A stretch of 64,000 bases of DNA, from NCBI GenBank assembly GCA_026417795.1, contig JAOACP010000003.1, forward strand, positions 1 to 64,000. The letters are read 5' to 3'. A program made the translations under genes and the position numbers. Every line of letters starts with the position of its first letter. The stretch's first letter is position 1. Source of the DNA: Thermanaerothrix sp. Lineage in GTDB: Bacteria; Synergistota; Synergistia; Synergistales; Synergistaceae. Below are positions 28,844-37,532 of this stretch, piece by piece. The notes under the pieces were generated by a model. That model was not told where the DNA came from, did no database searches, and was given only the letters and a program-made list of their open reading frames with translations.

Positions 28844-29422
28844 ATGAAAAGGCTACACCCCGATGACCTTCCGGATAAGCCCATTACGGTGGGTCAAATA
28901 CTCAGCGCCATGGACAGTGGCTATCCTGGATACCTGGAGAAGCTCCTTCAGCAGGTCCAACAGTGGTTGACGTACCTATCGGAGCGTAGGTACCCGGTGG
29001 AGGCGGAGGATCTCTTCTGGGGCAACGGGGAATCCGACGGGGAGGCGCTGCTTCCCCAAATAGGATGGGTTCAGGCATTTGCGGATCTCATGCCCTCCGG
29101 TGGGGAGATCCTGGGCCACAAAGACGCGGTGGTGCTGGGTGTGGGTCCCATAATGTTTGAGGACTCACTGCGAATGGCCATAGACCATGGGGCTATATTC
29201 GGCAGGGGGCGGTGCTCCAGGATATGGCTAATCACAGACAACTGGATAACCGCGGAGGCCTGCGCCTTCGGGGGGCACATAAGCGCCCTCAGGGATCAGG
29301 GGATAGACATAAGGGCAATAATCATAACCCCCTGGGGATGGACGGAGGTTCCATGGTCCGTCAAACCCGGATGTCCCGGTAAGACCGCATGGATGGACGG
29401 CAAAAGCGACGGGGTGCAATAG
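28844..29422 (+). CDS. Unrecognised 192-residue protein
   Basis: I do not recognise this family. It begins MKRLHPDDLPDKPITVGQILSAMD, has a helical Gln-rich stretch (KLLQQVQQWLTYLSERRY) and then an alternating alpha/beta part. DAVVLGVGP, RIWLITDNWITAEACAFGGHISALRDQGIDIRAIIITP could form a Rossmann-like core. No signal peptide or membrane segment is seen. GGGAGGTGAAGAAAT gives a strong SD. It stands alone between the divergent MBL gene and fliD, with a hairpin after it. Cytosolic location is inferred. Confidence 0.75.
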   Translation: MKRLHPDDLPDKPITVGQILSAMDSGYPGYLEKLLQQVQQWLTYLSERRYPVEAEDLFWGNGESDGEALLPQIGWVQAFADLMPSGGEILGHKDAVVLGVGPIMFEDSLRMAIDHGAIFGRGRCSRIWLITDNWITAEACAFGGHISALRDQGIDIRAIIITPWGWTEVPWSVKPGCPGKTAWMDGKSDGVQ

Positions 29423-29434
29423 GAGATCTGTACA

Positions 29435-29459
29435 CGGGAGGGGGCGCCGCCCTCTCCCG
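29435..29459 (+). terminator. Hairpin terminator after unknown gene
   Basis: CGGGAGGGGGC and GCCCTCTCCCG pair with one G-T wobble around a short loop. The tail (CTTGTTAT) is only moderately T-rich. It is 13 bases after the stop. Confidence 0.6.
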
Positions 29460-29640
29460 GCTTGTTATGCACAATCATCGGATCAACCGGATGGGAAATG
29501 CTTTTATGACACGGGACCACAGGTAAAGTCTTACGGCAGTGAATCCGAAAAATACGCTGAACCGTTCAGAGGAAGCATAGTCTGTGGCGGCGTTCGACTT
29601 TTAATACAATAAAGCAAAACCAGGAAAGGAGGCTCCGATC

Positions 29641-32139
29641 GTGGGGGATCCTCTGTTTCAGTTCACCGGCGTATCCTCCCAGATAGACTGGGGGACCATG
29701 CTGGATAAGATAATGGAGAACGCAAGAAAGCCGGAGAAGATATGGCAGGAGGAGAAGGACAAGCTGGAGCTTAAGAAAGGGCTCTACGAGGAGCTTTCCG
29801 CCGGCATGAAGCAGCTTAGGAACAGCATCACCTCCCTCAAACTATCCTCCACTTACAACAAGAAGCAGGCGGAGCTCACCAGCCTTGACTCCGGCAAGGC
29901 CGCCAACGCGATCCTCACCGCCACGGCGGACACCTCCGCCGCGATAAACCAGTGGACCATAAAGGTCAACCAGGTGGCGAAGGCGGAGAGGAGGACCTCC
30001 GACAGATTCGACAGCGTAAGCAGCGCCCTTAACCTGTCCGGGACCTTCAGGATATACGTGGGCAAACAGTGGGCGGAGGTCACCGTGGCCAACTCCGACT
30101 CGTTGCGGGACATAAACCTGAAGATACAGAAGGCGGTGGACAGCACCGGAAGCAACCTGGCCATAACCAGCAAGATAGTGGACAACCGCATAGTCATAGA
30201 GAGCGCCTCCACGGGCCTTGGCAAATCGGGGCCTAAAGCCTCCGAGACCTTCAAAATGGGGAGCTCAAACACCTTTTATCTTCCCCGTGAGGTCAACGGC
30301 TGGTATCCAAGCTCCGTCACCATCCAGTCCGGATCCGTGACGTACGCGTCCGGAACGGACTTCACCTACAACGCCTCCACCGGCACCATAACGTGGCTTA
30401 GCGCAAACAAGCCCGCTGCGGGGTCTGACTTCAAGGTAACCTACTCCCAGGACACGGAAACCATAACAAGAGGAGCTGGGGCCACGGACAACATGGCGCT
30501 CCCATCCCCTCGGCCTTCGTCCATAGTTATAACCCAAGGTGCCAACACCTACGTGGAGGGCACGCACTTCACGTATAACTCCTCCACGGGTGAGATAACC
30601 TGGACATCTCCTTCACAGCCCGCCTCGGGTACGAACTATACGGTGAAGTATCTCTACTACTCCAACGATAACGTGTTCTACCTACAGGACGTGGCCGGCA
30701 CGGTGGTATCGGGTGACAAGCTCTCCGGAACCGGCCTTGGCCTTATGGGAACCTCGGGATACACGGCAGCCCAAAACGCCCTTTTTGAGGTGGACGGTCA
30801 GGCGGTGGAGCGGAACAGCAACACCGTGGAGGACCTGATAGCGGGCGTCAAGCTTAACCTTGTGGGGACAGGAACGGTGCGGTTGGACGTTACAGTGGAC
30901 GCCCAGGCCGCGGTTGAGGGGCTTAACAACTTCGTCACCGCCTACAACGACGTGATGGACTGGATAAACATAAGGCTGTCAGAGGAGAGCAAGAAGGAGA
31001 AGACCTCCGAAAGCACCAAGGACGACGACTTCTACAAGAAGTTCGGTCTCCTTCATGGGGACCCGCTGCTTTGGCAGATAAAGGACCAGATGAGGCAGCT
31101 CATATCCTTCCCGCTGACCAACCTTCCAAACACATACTCCTCCAGGGGTTACATTTCCACCACCACGCCTTTGAACATCAAGGGCGACATGGTGATCGAC
31201 ATAGGCGGCATGCGGGCAAGGATAACGGTGTCGGAGAGCGACTCACTGGAGAACATAAAGGCAAAGCTAACGGGGCTCGCCGATGAGACCGCTGGAACCA
31301 GCGGAAACCCCAAGGGTACGAGCATGCCCGTATCCGTTTCGGTGGAAAACGGCAAGCTGGTAATAAGGTCCACGTCGAACAGCACCGACGGACGGACCAC
31401 CAGATCGGACACCATAAGCAGGAACACCGCATCCAGCTGGGATCTCTTGCCCTACACCCCGAGCTTCTCACCTCCGGTGTCCGGCTCCCTGGTGGTGAAG
31501 CAGGGGTCTACGGTATACACCGAGGGCGTGGACTACATGGTGCAGACAGTGGAGAACTCCAACGGGGCCTTTGAAAGCCGCGTGGTGTGGCTCTCCGGCG
31601 GCAGACGTCCCACGGGGAACTACTCGGTTCAGTACACCTACGATCCTGGCAAGCTGTCCATAAGCACCACCGGCACTTTAAACACCATGGGCTTCTCTCA
31701 GGACGGCACCAGAAGCTCTATAACCTACGCCGGAATATCAACAGAGAAAGCAAATTACGGCAAGAGCGGTAAGCTGGAGTTCAACGTGGAGACCTTCATG
31801 ACCCGGATGAGGGACGACAACAACGGGGTGGCCAACCTCATGTCCTCCATGATGAACAAGCTGGACCAATTTCTGGGCAACATGGTGGACACCACCCAGG
31901 TGCCGGTGGGCACCGAGGTGGTGGTAAAAGGCCGGATAGCCGCCAGGGTAAGCTCCATAAAGGATCAACAGAAGGCCATAGACAAGCGGATATCGGACTT
32001 TGAAAACCGGCTTAAGATAATGCAGCAGTCCTACTACAACCAGTTTGTGGCCATGGAGAAGACCATCTCCAAGATGAACCAGCAGCTGTCGTGGCTTGCG
32101 GGCATCGTATCCCAGCTGTCGGGCGTCAAACAGCAGTAG
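29641..32139 (+). CDS. fliD: Flagellar hook-associated protein 2 (filament cap), enlarged
   Basis: This 832-residue FliD caps the filament and folds flagellin. The N-terminal FliD domain is at 1-120 (LYEELSAGMKQLRNSITSLKLSST). Two flagellin IN-like segments (about 137-185 and 512-570) each have SDSL..IN/IK. The C-terminal coiled-coil (about 740-832) ends MNQQLSWLAGIVSQLSGV. Typical FliD is 450-600 residues. The excess includes three related beta modules (about 224-272, 292-339 and 612-668) with the pattern G-x-x-Y-x-x-G-x-D/H-F-x-Y...G-x-I-x-W. GTG 29641 follows AAAGGAGG at eight or nine bases. It is single, away from fliS. Confidence 0.92.
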   Translation: MGDPLFQFTGVSSQIDWGTMLDKIMENARKPEKIWQEEKDKLELKKGLYEELSAGMKQLRNSITSLKLSSTYNKKQAELTSLDSGKAANAILTATADTSAAINQWTIKVNQVAKAERRTSDRFDSVSSALNLSGTFRIYVGKQWAEVTVANSDSLRDINLKIQKAVDSTGSNLAITSKIVDNRIVIESASTGLGKSGPKASETFKMGSSNTFYLPREVNGWYPSSVTIQSGSVTYASGTDFTYNASTGTITWLSANKPAAGSDFKVTYSQDTETITRGAGATDNMALPSPRPSSIVITQGANTYVEGTHFTYNSSTGEITWTSPSQPASGTNYTVKYLYYSNDNVFYLQDVAGTVVSGDKLSGTGLGLMGTSGYTAAQNALFEVDGQAVERNSNTVEDLIAGVKLNLVGTGTVRLDVTVDAQAAVEGLNNFVTAYNDVMDWINIRLSEESKKEKTSESTKDDDFYKKFGLLHGDPLLWQIKDQMRQLISFPLTNLPNTYSSRGYISTTTPLNIKGDMVIDIGGMRARITVSESDSLENIKAKLTGLADETAGTSGNPKGTSMPVSVSVENGKLVIRSTSNSTDGRTTRSDTISRNTASSWDLLPYTPSFSPPVSGSLVVKQGSTVYTEGVDYMVQTVENSNGAFESRVVWLSGGRRPTGNYSVQYTYDPGKLSISTTGTLNTMGFSQDGTRSSITYAGISTEKANYGKSGKLEFNVETFMTRMRDDNNGVANLMSSMMNKLDQFLGNMVDTTQVPVGTEVVVKGRIAARVSSIKDQQKAIDKRISDFENRLKIMQQSYYNQFVAMEKTISKMNQQLSWLAGIVSQLSGVKQQ

Positions 32140-32217
32140 AGCTGCGCTACCAGGCAAGAGCAGTGAAACGGGGAATATACCTTAGAGGCGCCTTAAGGGA
32201 ATTCAACTGAGCTCATC

Positions 32218-32259
32218 AAAAAGAGGAGGCCCCCTAAAAACAGGGGCCTCCTCTTTTTT
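32218..32259. terminator. Bidirectional terminator fliD / CDF gene
   Basis: AAAAAGAGGAGGCCCC and GGGGCCTCCTCTTTTTT form a perfect 12-bp G/C-rich stem with flanking A/T runs. It can stop both the fliD and the convergent CDF transcripts. Confidence 0.95.
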
Positions 32260-32337
32260 GCTCCACGATTGTTAAAGCCCCAGGCGACGGCCCAAATCCA
32301 TGCACCAGGCGAAGACGGTCCCATGCCGCAAGGGCGA

Positions 32338-33321
32338 TCAAACCGCTTTAACGTCCATGCCTCTGCACTCAAAGGGTCCCCCAACACAACAGGAGAACTC
32401 CATCTGTAGGGTGACGTGAGCTATGGGGAACTGCCCTTTTATCATGGAGGTTATGCTGGAGAGAATTTCATCGGTCTGTCCATTGGCGGAGTCCCTTAAG
32501 GTGACATGGGCTTCAAGGAAGATCTCCCTGCCATCGGTGGTCCACATGTGTATGTGGTGCATATCCAACACCTCCGGCAGATCCTCCACCTGGCGGACAA
32601 GCTCCTCAACGTCCACCCCTTCCGGGGTTCCCTGCATGAGGATGTGAACCGACTCCTTAAGCAGCGGAACGGACTCTCTTAGAACGTACAAGGACACCCC
32701 AAGGGTAAGAAGAGGGTCAAGCCAGTACCATCCAAACTTCATTACCAAAATGGCAGCTATTATGACCCCTACCGACGACAGTGCGTCCATCACAACGTGA
32801 AGATAGGCGGACCTCACGTTCAAGCTCTCCTTGGAGTCCCGGTGCAGAAGCCAGGCGGTGAGCAGATTGCCCACAAGGCCCACCACCGCCACGGAGAGCA
32901 TAACCCCTCCGGATATGACGTCGGGGTGCAAGAACTTTCGAATCGCCTCCACCAGGAGGAACACCCCGATGCCCATCAACGCCACGGTGTTTAGAAGGGA
33001 GGCCAGCACCTCCGCCCGCTTAAAGCCGAAGGAATGGGAAGGGGTCCTCTCCATCTTGGCTATCCTCATGGCCAGCCAGCTTACACCCAATGAAGACGCG
33101 TCGGAGAGATTGTGCACCGCGTCGGACAAAAGGGCCAGGCTGTTGGATACAAGGCCGCCAACCACTTCCGCCAGGGTGATAAGAAGGTTTAAAACAAGGG
33201 CCAGCGCAAGCCTACCCTCCGAGGCGCCAGCAGAAACGTGATGATGGTGGTGGTGATGGCCATGACCGTCATGATGATGATTAGAATTATGGTGCCCTTC
33301 GGCTCTGCAATCGCAAGACAA
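32338..33321 (-). CDS. Cation diffusion facilitator metal exporter, His-rich N-terminus
   Basis: This 327-residue protein starts with a His-rich tail (HHHDGHGHHHHHHHV). Six membrane segments follow, with metal site ALLSDAVHNLSDASS (HxxxD) in the second and SAYLHVVMDALSS in the fifth. A cytoplasmic domain (VEDLPEVLDMHHIHMWTTDG) follows. CDF proteins export Zn2+, Co2+ or Fe2+ against protons. The TTG start 33319-33321 has AGGGGG nine bases ahead. The His tail suggests metal capture, likely Zn or Co/Ni; exact ion unknown. It may share metal control with the adjacent permease pair, but that is inference. Confidence 0.93.
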   Translation of the reverse strand: MSCDCRAEGHHNSNHHHDGHGHHHHHHHVSAGASEGRLALALVLNLLITLAEVVGGLVSNSLALLSDAVHNLSDASSLGVSWLAMRIAKMERTPSHSFGFKRAEVLASLLNTVALMGIGVFLLVEAIRKFLHPDVISGGVMLSVAVVGLVGNLLTAWLLHRDSKESLNVRSAYLHVVMDALSSVGVIIAAILVMKFGWYWLDPLLTLGVSLYVLRESVPLLKESVHILMQGTPEGVDVEELVRQVEDLPEVLDMHHIHMWTTDGREIFLEAHVTLRDSANGQTDEILSSITSMIKGQFPIAHVTLQMEFSCCVGGPFECRGMDVKAV

Positions 33322-33411
33322 CTATTGATACCCCCTCAAAGGCTTGAATCTCGCCGCCATATGTGGCGATAATTTCACATTCTCGGCTCCAAGTCAAGGG
33401 GCTGTCTTTCC

Positions 33412-33948
33412 TCAGTTGTCATCCAAGGCATCCGGTGCTTTCCCACCCAGGGCTAACATGAAACTTATAAGGCGAGCCATGAGGACTATGCCCGCAACGC
33501 TCATGGCAAGTCTTACCAACGCGAACTTGTACCCTAGGTTTGCCATTTCGAACATCAGCAGTGGAACCTTTGTGGTAGACCAGGCGCCTAAAAACACCAA
33601 GACGTTAAAGAGGCTGGCCCCCTTGGCCATCATCACCTCCGCCACGGGGAACGCGGCGTACAAGGGGCCCGCCGCGGCGGATCCCAAAAGGAACGACACC
33701 AGGACGCCCCGCAAACCAGAACCGTGGCCGGTAAATCGGATCATGGTGGATCTGTCAACCCACACGTCAAGAAGCCCCAGCAGGACAAAGATAGGAGGTA
33801 TAACCGACAGCATCTCCAAGAGGTTCTGGGCGCTCAACCTCAAGGCACTTGCCCCAATGGAGGGCTTGTAAATCCATATGGCCGCCACCGCGAAAGCCAC
33901 CACGAGGAAGAAGCGGTATCTTGTAAGGGCCTTTCTCATCCCATTCAT
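33412..33948 (-). CDS. DUF318-type permease, second half
   Basis: This 178-residue membrane protein has FFLVVAFAVAAIWIY, SVIPPIFVLLGLLDVWV, GVLVSFLLGSAAAGPLYAAFPVAEVMMAKG and VLVFLGAWSTTKVPLLMFE. It matches half of a UPF0718/YraQ-like permease, a family linked to metal or arsenic-type transport without firm evidence. Its start overlaps the stop of the first-half gene as ATGA, so the two are translated together. SD and coding overlap suggest a 1:1 complex. Confidence 0.78.
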   Translation of the reverse strand: MNGMRKALTRYRFFLVVAFAVAAIWIYKPSIGASALRLSAQNLLEMLSVIPPIFVLLGLLDVWVDRSTMIRFTGHGSGLRGVLVSFLLGSAAAGPLYAAFPVAEVMMAKGASLFNVLVFLGAWSTTKVPLLMFEMANLGYKFALVRLAMSVAGIVLMARLISFMLALGGKAPDALDDN

Positions 33949-34424
33949 CCCATAACCCATCCCAAGACCCAAGCCACGATGGCGGAGAAAGCCAGGGCAA
34001 GGCCATTGCGCCACAAGGCCGCCCTTAGGCCGATTACCCTTGCCTCCATGGGGAACGTCACGACTCCCACCATCATGAGGGACGATACGAAGGCCCCAAT
34101 CTGGGCGTAGCCCGCCCCCGCCTTGAGAAGCGCCGCCGCCAAGGGGAAGGCCACGAAACCGGGCATCAGGGTTACGGATCCCACCGCCAGGGCCAAGGCC
34201 ACTCCCTCTACACCGCTGCTCTTGCCAAGCAAAGCTCCTATGGCCGATGGATCCAACATGGACATGCAGATGCCTATGAGGAGCAGGACCCCCAGCAGCT
34301 GCGGCAGTATACCCTCAAAGGACCTCAAGGCCTTGAGCAAAGCGGCTTTCGTCCTCTCCCGATCCTTGGCATAGGACGCGCACAGGGCCAATCCGGCGAT
34401 CCCGTAGAGAAACCACGAGAACAT
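33945..34424 (-). CDS. DUF318-type permease, first half
   Basis: This 159-residue protein has hydrophobic segments at about 1-18, 42-62, 76-105 and 120-155. SVTLMPGFVAFPLAAALLKAGAG resembles the YraQ repeat. With the next gene it makes up a full-length DUF318 permease split into two frames that overlap by four bases. The upstream region carries a dyad over a possible promoter. Substrate unknown. Confidence 0.78.
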   Translation of the reverse strand: MFSWFLYGIAGLALCASYAKDRERTKAALLKALRSFEGILPQLLGVLLLIGICMSMLDPSAIGALLGKSSGVEGVALALAVGSVTLMPGFVAFPLAAALLKAGAGYAQIGAFVSSLMMVGVVTFPMEARVIGLRAALWRNGLALAFSAIVAWVLGWVMG

Positions 34425-34440
34425 GGCCTCACCCTCCCAT

Positions 34441-34465
34441 GTGTAATATACGCCACATTTTACAC
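34441..34465 (-). promoter_or_regulatory. Dyad over putative permease promoter
   Basis: GTGTAA-N13-TTACAC lies 16 bases before the first permease gene. On the minus strand it spans TTGGCG ... TATATT, a possible promoter with a 15-base spacer. Short-spacer promoters overlapped by dyads are seen with metal-sensing regulators; here this is only a suggestion. Confidence 0.4.
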
Positions 34466-34774
34466 CGCCAAGGGGATCTACAATCCAGAGGACGCTATTT
34501 CCTTATGGCGACAATATAGGGAGGGCAAAAACCGTAAGGCCGTCAAACAACGAGGCATGATGGCCTAATCTTCGGATCTTACAGCACCCCCACCACCTCA
34601 CCGTACATGATAACACCATCTGTCCGGATATGTACGGTTTCATGTACGGTGGTAACTCGCGCTAGGGGGCATTTTCCTGAGAGGATATGCAGGGGCTAAA
34701 GGCGGATAAAGCCAGTTCTGGACTATGTTTTTGCGACTTTGGAAGACTTTGTGAAAAGCCCTAAGATCTGCTAT
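34466..34774. other. Gene-free stretch with three ATGTACGGT copies
   Basis: No convincing gene is present between the permease promoter and the tmRNA 3' end. CACCGTACATGA (34599-34610) is inverted as TCATGTACGGTG (34640-34651), with a third partial copy ATGTACGGT at 34629-34637. No clear tmRNA terminator is visible. Confidence 0.6.
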
Positions 34775-35126
34775 TGGTGGAGGCGGGGGGAATCGAACCC
34801 CCGTCCGACAATGGCCAGCCTAGGAGCGCTACGAGCGTAGTCCGCGTTTTAGGTTTAAAGGACCGGTCTCCCACGGACGGGATACCCCTCCTCGAGCCTC
34901 CCTAGAGTCTCGAAAACCGGCCGGGCGGCTACGCCGGTCTTCCAGCCGCCTGATTGACGCCCTTCCAGCGCACGGCGGCGAAGCGCCGGAGGACGTGGCT
35001 GCTAACTAAGCAGCCAGAGCATAGTTATCGTTGGCGTTTTTCTTTTTGGGACCTTATTTACGAGGCTGCCCCAACCTCGGCTCGCTCTCCTAAACCCTCC
35101 GCTTGCCGTCGAAACCTGTCGCCCCC
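34775..35126 (-). ncRNA. ssrA: tmRNA (ssrA)
   Basis: The 5' end GGGGGCGACAGG pairs with 3' CGCCTCC before ACCA to make the tRNA-like acceptor. The T-arm GGTTCGATTCC is near the 3' end. The tag frame at 35006-35035 reads ANDNYALAA then TAG. tmRNA releases stalled ribosomes and marks products for proteolysis. It is 352 nt on the minus strand just downstream of smpB, its partner. Confidence 0.96.
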
Positions 35127-35260
35127 TATTCTCTACATTTCGCTTCGCCAACTAAACGGGAAAACCCTGATTTCTCAATCCAAGGATACCGTACACCCAA
35201 CCCGCTTGTCCACATGACCTGCCAACCTAAAAGCCTTGGACTCAAACCAAAGGTATACGG

Positions 35261-35716
35261 CTACCTGGACCTCACTGCCCTTTCCATCTCCCGTTTCGCC
35301 TGCTTTTCCGCAAGGGCGTCCCTCTTATCGTGCAGCGCCTTGCCCTTCGCAAGCCCAAGCTCAACCTTGGCCCACCGGTTATTCTTGATGTATATCCTAA
35401 GGGGGATCAGCGTAAGCCCCTTCTCCCGCACCTTCTGGTGGAGCCTTAAAATCTCCACCTTGGAGGCCAAAAGCTTCCTCGGCCGCTCCGGATCCACATT
35501 GTAGTAGCTTCCCTTCTCGTAGGGAGATATGTGAACCCCTATAAGCCAAAGCTCCCCGTCCTTAACTGCCGCATAACCATCCTTCAGGTTCACCCGGCCC
35601 TCCCGGAGCGACTTTATCTCAGTACCGGTGAGAACTATGCCCACCTCCAGGGTGTCCAAGATGAAGTAGTCGAACCGGGCCTTCCGGTTCTGCGCCACGA
35701 TCCGATCCTTCTCCAT
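35261..35716 (-). CDS. smpB: SsrA-binding protein
   Basis: This 151-residue protein opens MEKDRIVAQNRKARFDYFILDTLEVGIVLTG and has GTEIKSLREGRVNLKDGYA, HISPYEKGSYYNVDPERPRKLL and a basic tail KRDALAEKQAKREMERAVRSR. SmpB binds tmRNA and takes it to stalled ribosomes. ATG 35714-35716 has GGGGG nine bases ahead; an open frame 18 codons longer starts with a Cys-rich stretch unlike SmpB. tmRNA starts 134 bases after the stop. Confidence 0.96.
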   Translation of the reverse strand: MEKDRIVAQNRKARFDYFILDTLEVGIVLTGTEIKSLREGRVNLKDGYAAVKDGELWLIGVHISPYEKGSYYNVDPERPRKLLASKVEILRLHQKVREKGLTLIPLRIYIKNNRWAKVELGLAKGKALHDKRDALAEKQAKREMERAVRSR

Positions 35717-35948
35717 CCCATAACACCCCCGTTCACAGCAAATCTTACAACAAAAGTCACTTATAGTCAATTGTCTGGCTTCCCGTTGCCCGCCTGACCG
35801 ATAAGCCTACGGATGACCTTATGATGGACCTAAGGGAAAGGGCAAGAGGACGGCCAATTACCAGGGAAGCCGATGGAGGATAACTAAAGGTAAAGGGCAA
35901 GCACACCCTCGAAGACAAAACCGCCCGCCTACCAACCTAAGGGAGCCA

Positions 35949-35979
35949 TAAAAAAACGGAGACCCCTTAGGGCCTCCGT
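35949..35979 (-). terminator. Terminator after tRNA-Pro
   Basis: On the minus strand ACGGAG..CCC pairs with GGG..CTCCGT and runs into TTTTTT. It starts nine bases past the tRNA CCA end. Confidence 0.85.
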
Positions 35980-35987
35980 ACATGACA

Positions 35988-36065
35988 TGGTCGGGGCGAG
36001 AAGATTCGAACTTCCGACCTCTTGGTCCCGAACCAAGCGCGCTAACCAGACTGCGCTACGCCCCG
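35988..36065 (-). tRNA. tRNA-Pro (anticodon CGG)
   Basis: CGGGGCG acceptor arms pair with CGCCCCG before ACCA. D-arm GTAGCGCAG..GGTTAGCGC, anticodon stem CTTGG/CCAAG with loop TTCGGGA (CGG), T-arm GTTCGAATC. CCA is encoded. It reads CCG. Confidence 0.96.
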
Positions 36066-36141
36066 AACGGGAAGGATTTTAACATCCCGAAGGCGCCCCG
36101 TCAAACCTAACCACCAGGGCGCCTTCGGACGTTCAAAAACC

Positions 36142-37296
36142 CTACTTGGGCTGTATCCTGGTGAAGAAGTGGGCCTTGCCGTCCTTCTCCACCTTCAGGA
36201 TGACCGCGGTCTTGTTGAGGGGGTTGTGATCCTTGGGATCCACGGAGAGCACGCCGTGGTGAAGCTTAAGGTTCTTGGTCTCCTCAAGGGCCTTGGCGAT
36301 GGCGGTGCCGTCCGCCTTGCCGGCCCTCTTTATGGCGTCCGCAAGCCAGTAGACGGAGTCGTAGGCCAAGACGCCGTTCACGAACTCCTTGCACTCGTCC
36401 TTGTACTTGGCCTTATAAGCCTTGAAGAAGGGCTGCATGCCAGGATCCTCCAGGGAGGTGTGGTTGACCCAGTAGGTCCCCACCAGGGCGGGCCCCGCTA
36501 TCTCATACATGAAGTCCGCGTAGCCGTCGCCGCCCATTATTATGAGGTCCTTCATGCCAAGCTCCCTGGCCTGCTTGATTATGAGGGCCATCTCCTTGCC
36601 CATGCCGGGAAGGAAGAGAACCTCCGCGCCGGAGTTGCGGATGTTGGTAAGCTGAGCCCTGAAGTCGGTGTCCTGGCCGCCCTTGTAAGCCTCATCGGCC
36701 ACGATCTTGCCGCCCAACTTCTCGAACTCCTTGATGCAGAACTCCCTGAGCCCCTGAGAATAGTCGGAGGCCACGTCGTAAAGCATGGCGGCCTTCTTCT
36801 TGCCCAACTTGACCGCCGCCAGGTTGGCAAGCACCTTGCCCTGATAGGGGTCGGTGAAGCAGATGCGGAAGGAATAAGGACGGACCTTGCCCTTCTCATC
36901 CACGGTGACAAGGGGGTTGGTGGAGACGGTGCCTATCTGGGGCACCTTGGAACGGTTGACTATGGGGGCGGTGGCGATGTTAGCCCCCGAGGCGTTGGCC
37001 CCTATGATGGCCACCACCTTGTCCTGGTCTATCATGCGGCGCACCGCGTTAACCGCGTCCTCGGTCCTGGTCCGCCAGTCGTAGGGAACCAAAACCAACT
37101 TCTGCCCCAACACGCCGCCCTTGGCGTTGATCTCCTCCACCGCCAGCTGGGCCGCCCTGAGCTCCGTCTGGCCGTAACCCGCGTAGTCCCCCGTAAGGGC
37201 GGTGAGATAACCCACCTTGATCTCCCCCGCAAGGGCACAACCCGCCGCCATGGCAAGAACCGCCACGGCCAAACCTAAAACCCAAAACTTCCTCAC
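36142..37296 (-). CDS. Branched-chain amino acid ABC transporter binding protein
   Basis: This 384-residue periplasmic protein has a signal peptide (RKFWVLGLAVAVLAMAAGCALAG). It then has IKVGYLTALTGDYAGYGQTELRAAQLAVEEIN, AIIGANASGANIATAPI and FRICFTDPYQGKVLA, as in LivJ/Leu-binding proteins. Ligand may be a branched-chain or other amino acid. No livHMGF is beside it. GTG 37294-37296 has GGAGG nine bases ahead; the ATG-like frame 17 codons upstream lacks an SD. A 16-bp palindrome sits in its promoter. Confidence 0.93.
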   Translation of the reverse strand: MRKFWVLGLAVAVLAMAAGCALAGEIKVGYLTALTGDYAGYGQTELRAAQLAVEEINAKGGVLGQKLVLVPYDWRTRTEDAVNAVRRMIDQDKVVAIIGANASGANIATAPIVNRSKVPQIGTVSTNPLVTVDEKGKVRPYSFRICFTDPYQGKVLANLAAVKLGKKKAAMLYDVASDYSQGLREFCIKEFEKLGGKIVADEAYKGGQDTDFRAQLTNIRNSGAEVLFLPGMGKEMALIIKQARELGMKDLIIMGGDGYADFMYEIAGPALVGTYWVNHTSLEDPGMQPFFKAYKAKYKDECKEFVNGVLAYDSVYWLADAIKRAGKADGTAIAKALEETKNLKLHHGVLSVDPKDHNPLNKTAVILKVEKDGKAHFFTRIQPK

Positions 37297-37337
37297 TCCA
37301 CAACACCTCCCGATTGAGGATGTGAAACCTGCTGAAA

Positions 37338-37370
37338 ATTCTACCACGAGGACAGCCGATGCGCATCGGC
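37338..37370 (-). promoter_or_regulatory. livJ-like promoter with 16-bp palindrome
   Basis: TGGTAGAAT on the minus strand (37338-37346) is an extended -10. GCCGATGCGCATCGGC (37355-37370) is a perfect palindrome covering where the -35 would be. It is likely a regulator site. Confidence 0.65.
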
Positions 37371-37468
37371 GGGAACAAACATTAAATAAAGCTTACGGAG
37401 AGTTGGGCTTAAAAGTGGAAATTTGCGGTTTATTTTTACTCCAAGGCCTCCTTGAGGAAACTTGCATG

Positions 37469-37477
37469 TGGTATCAT
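37469..37477 (+). promoter_or_regulatory. Extended -10 promoter for ferredoxin-aor operon
   Basis: TGGTATCAT matches TGnTATAAT with one change. It is 55 bases ahead of the ferredoxin start; no strong -35. Confidence 0.45.
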
Positions 37478-37532
37478 GTACACAAGAGTAGGCCCATCTG
37501 GGCCCTCAACACCCCACAGGGAGGGATGGAAG

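Noticed and set aside
35765-35880. Open stretch reading DDLMMDLRERARGRPITREADGG
   Set aside because: No start codon with an SD and no recognisable family; probably chance.
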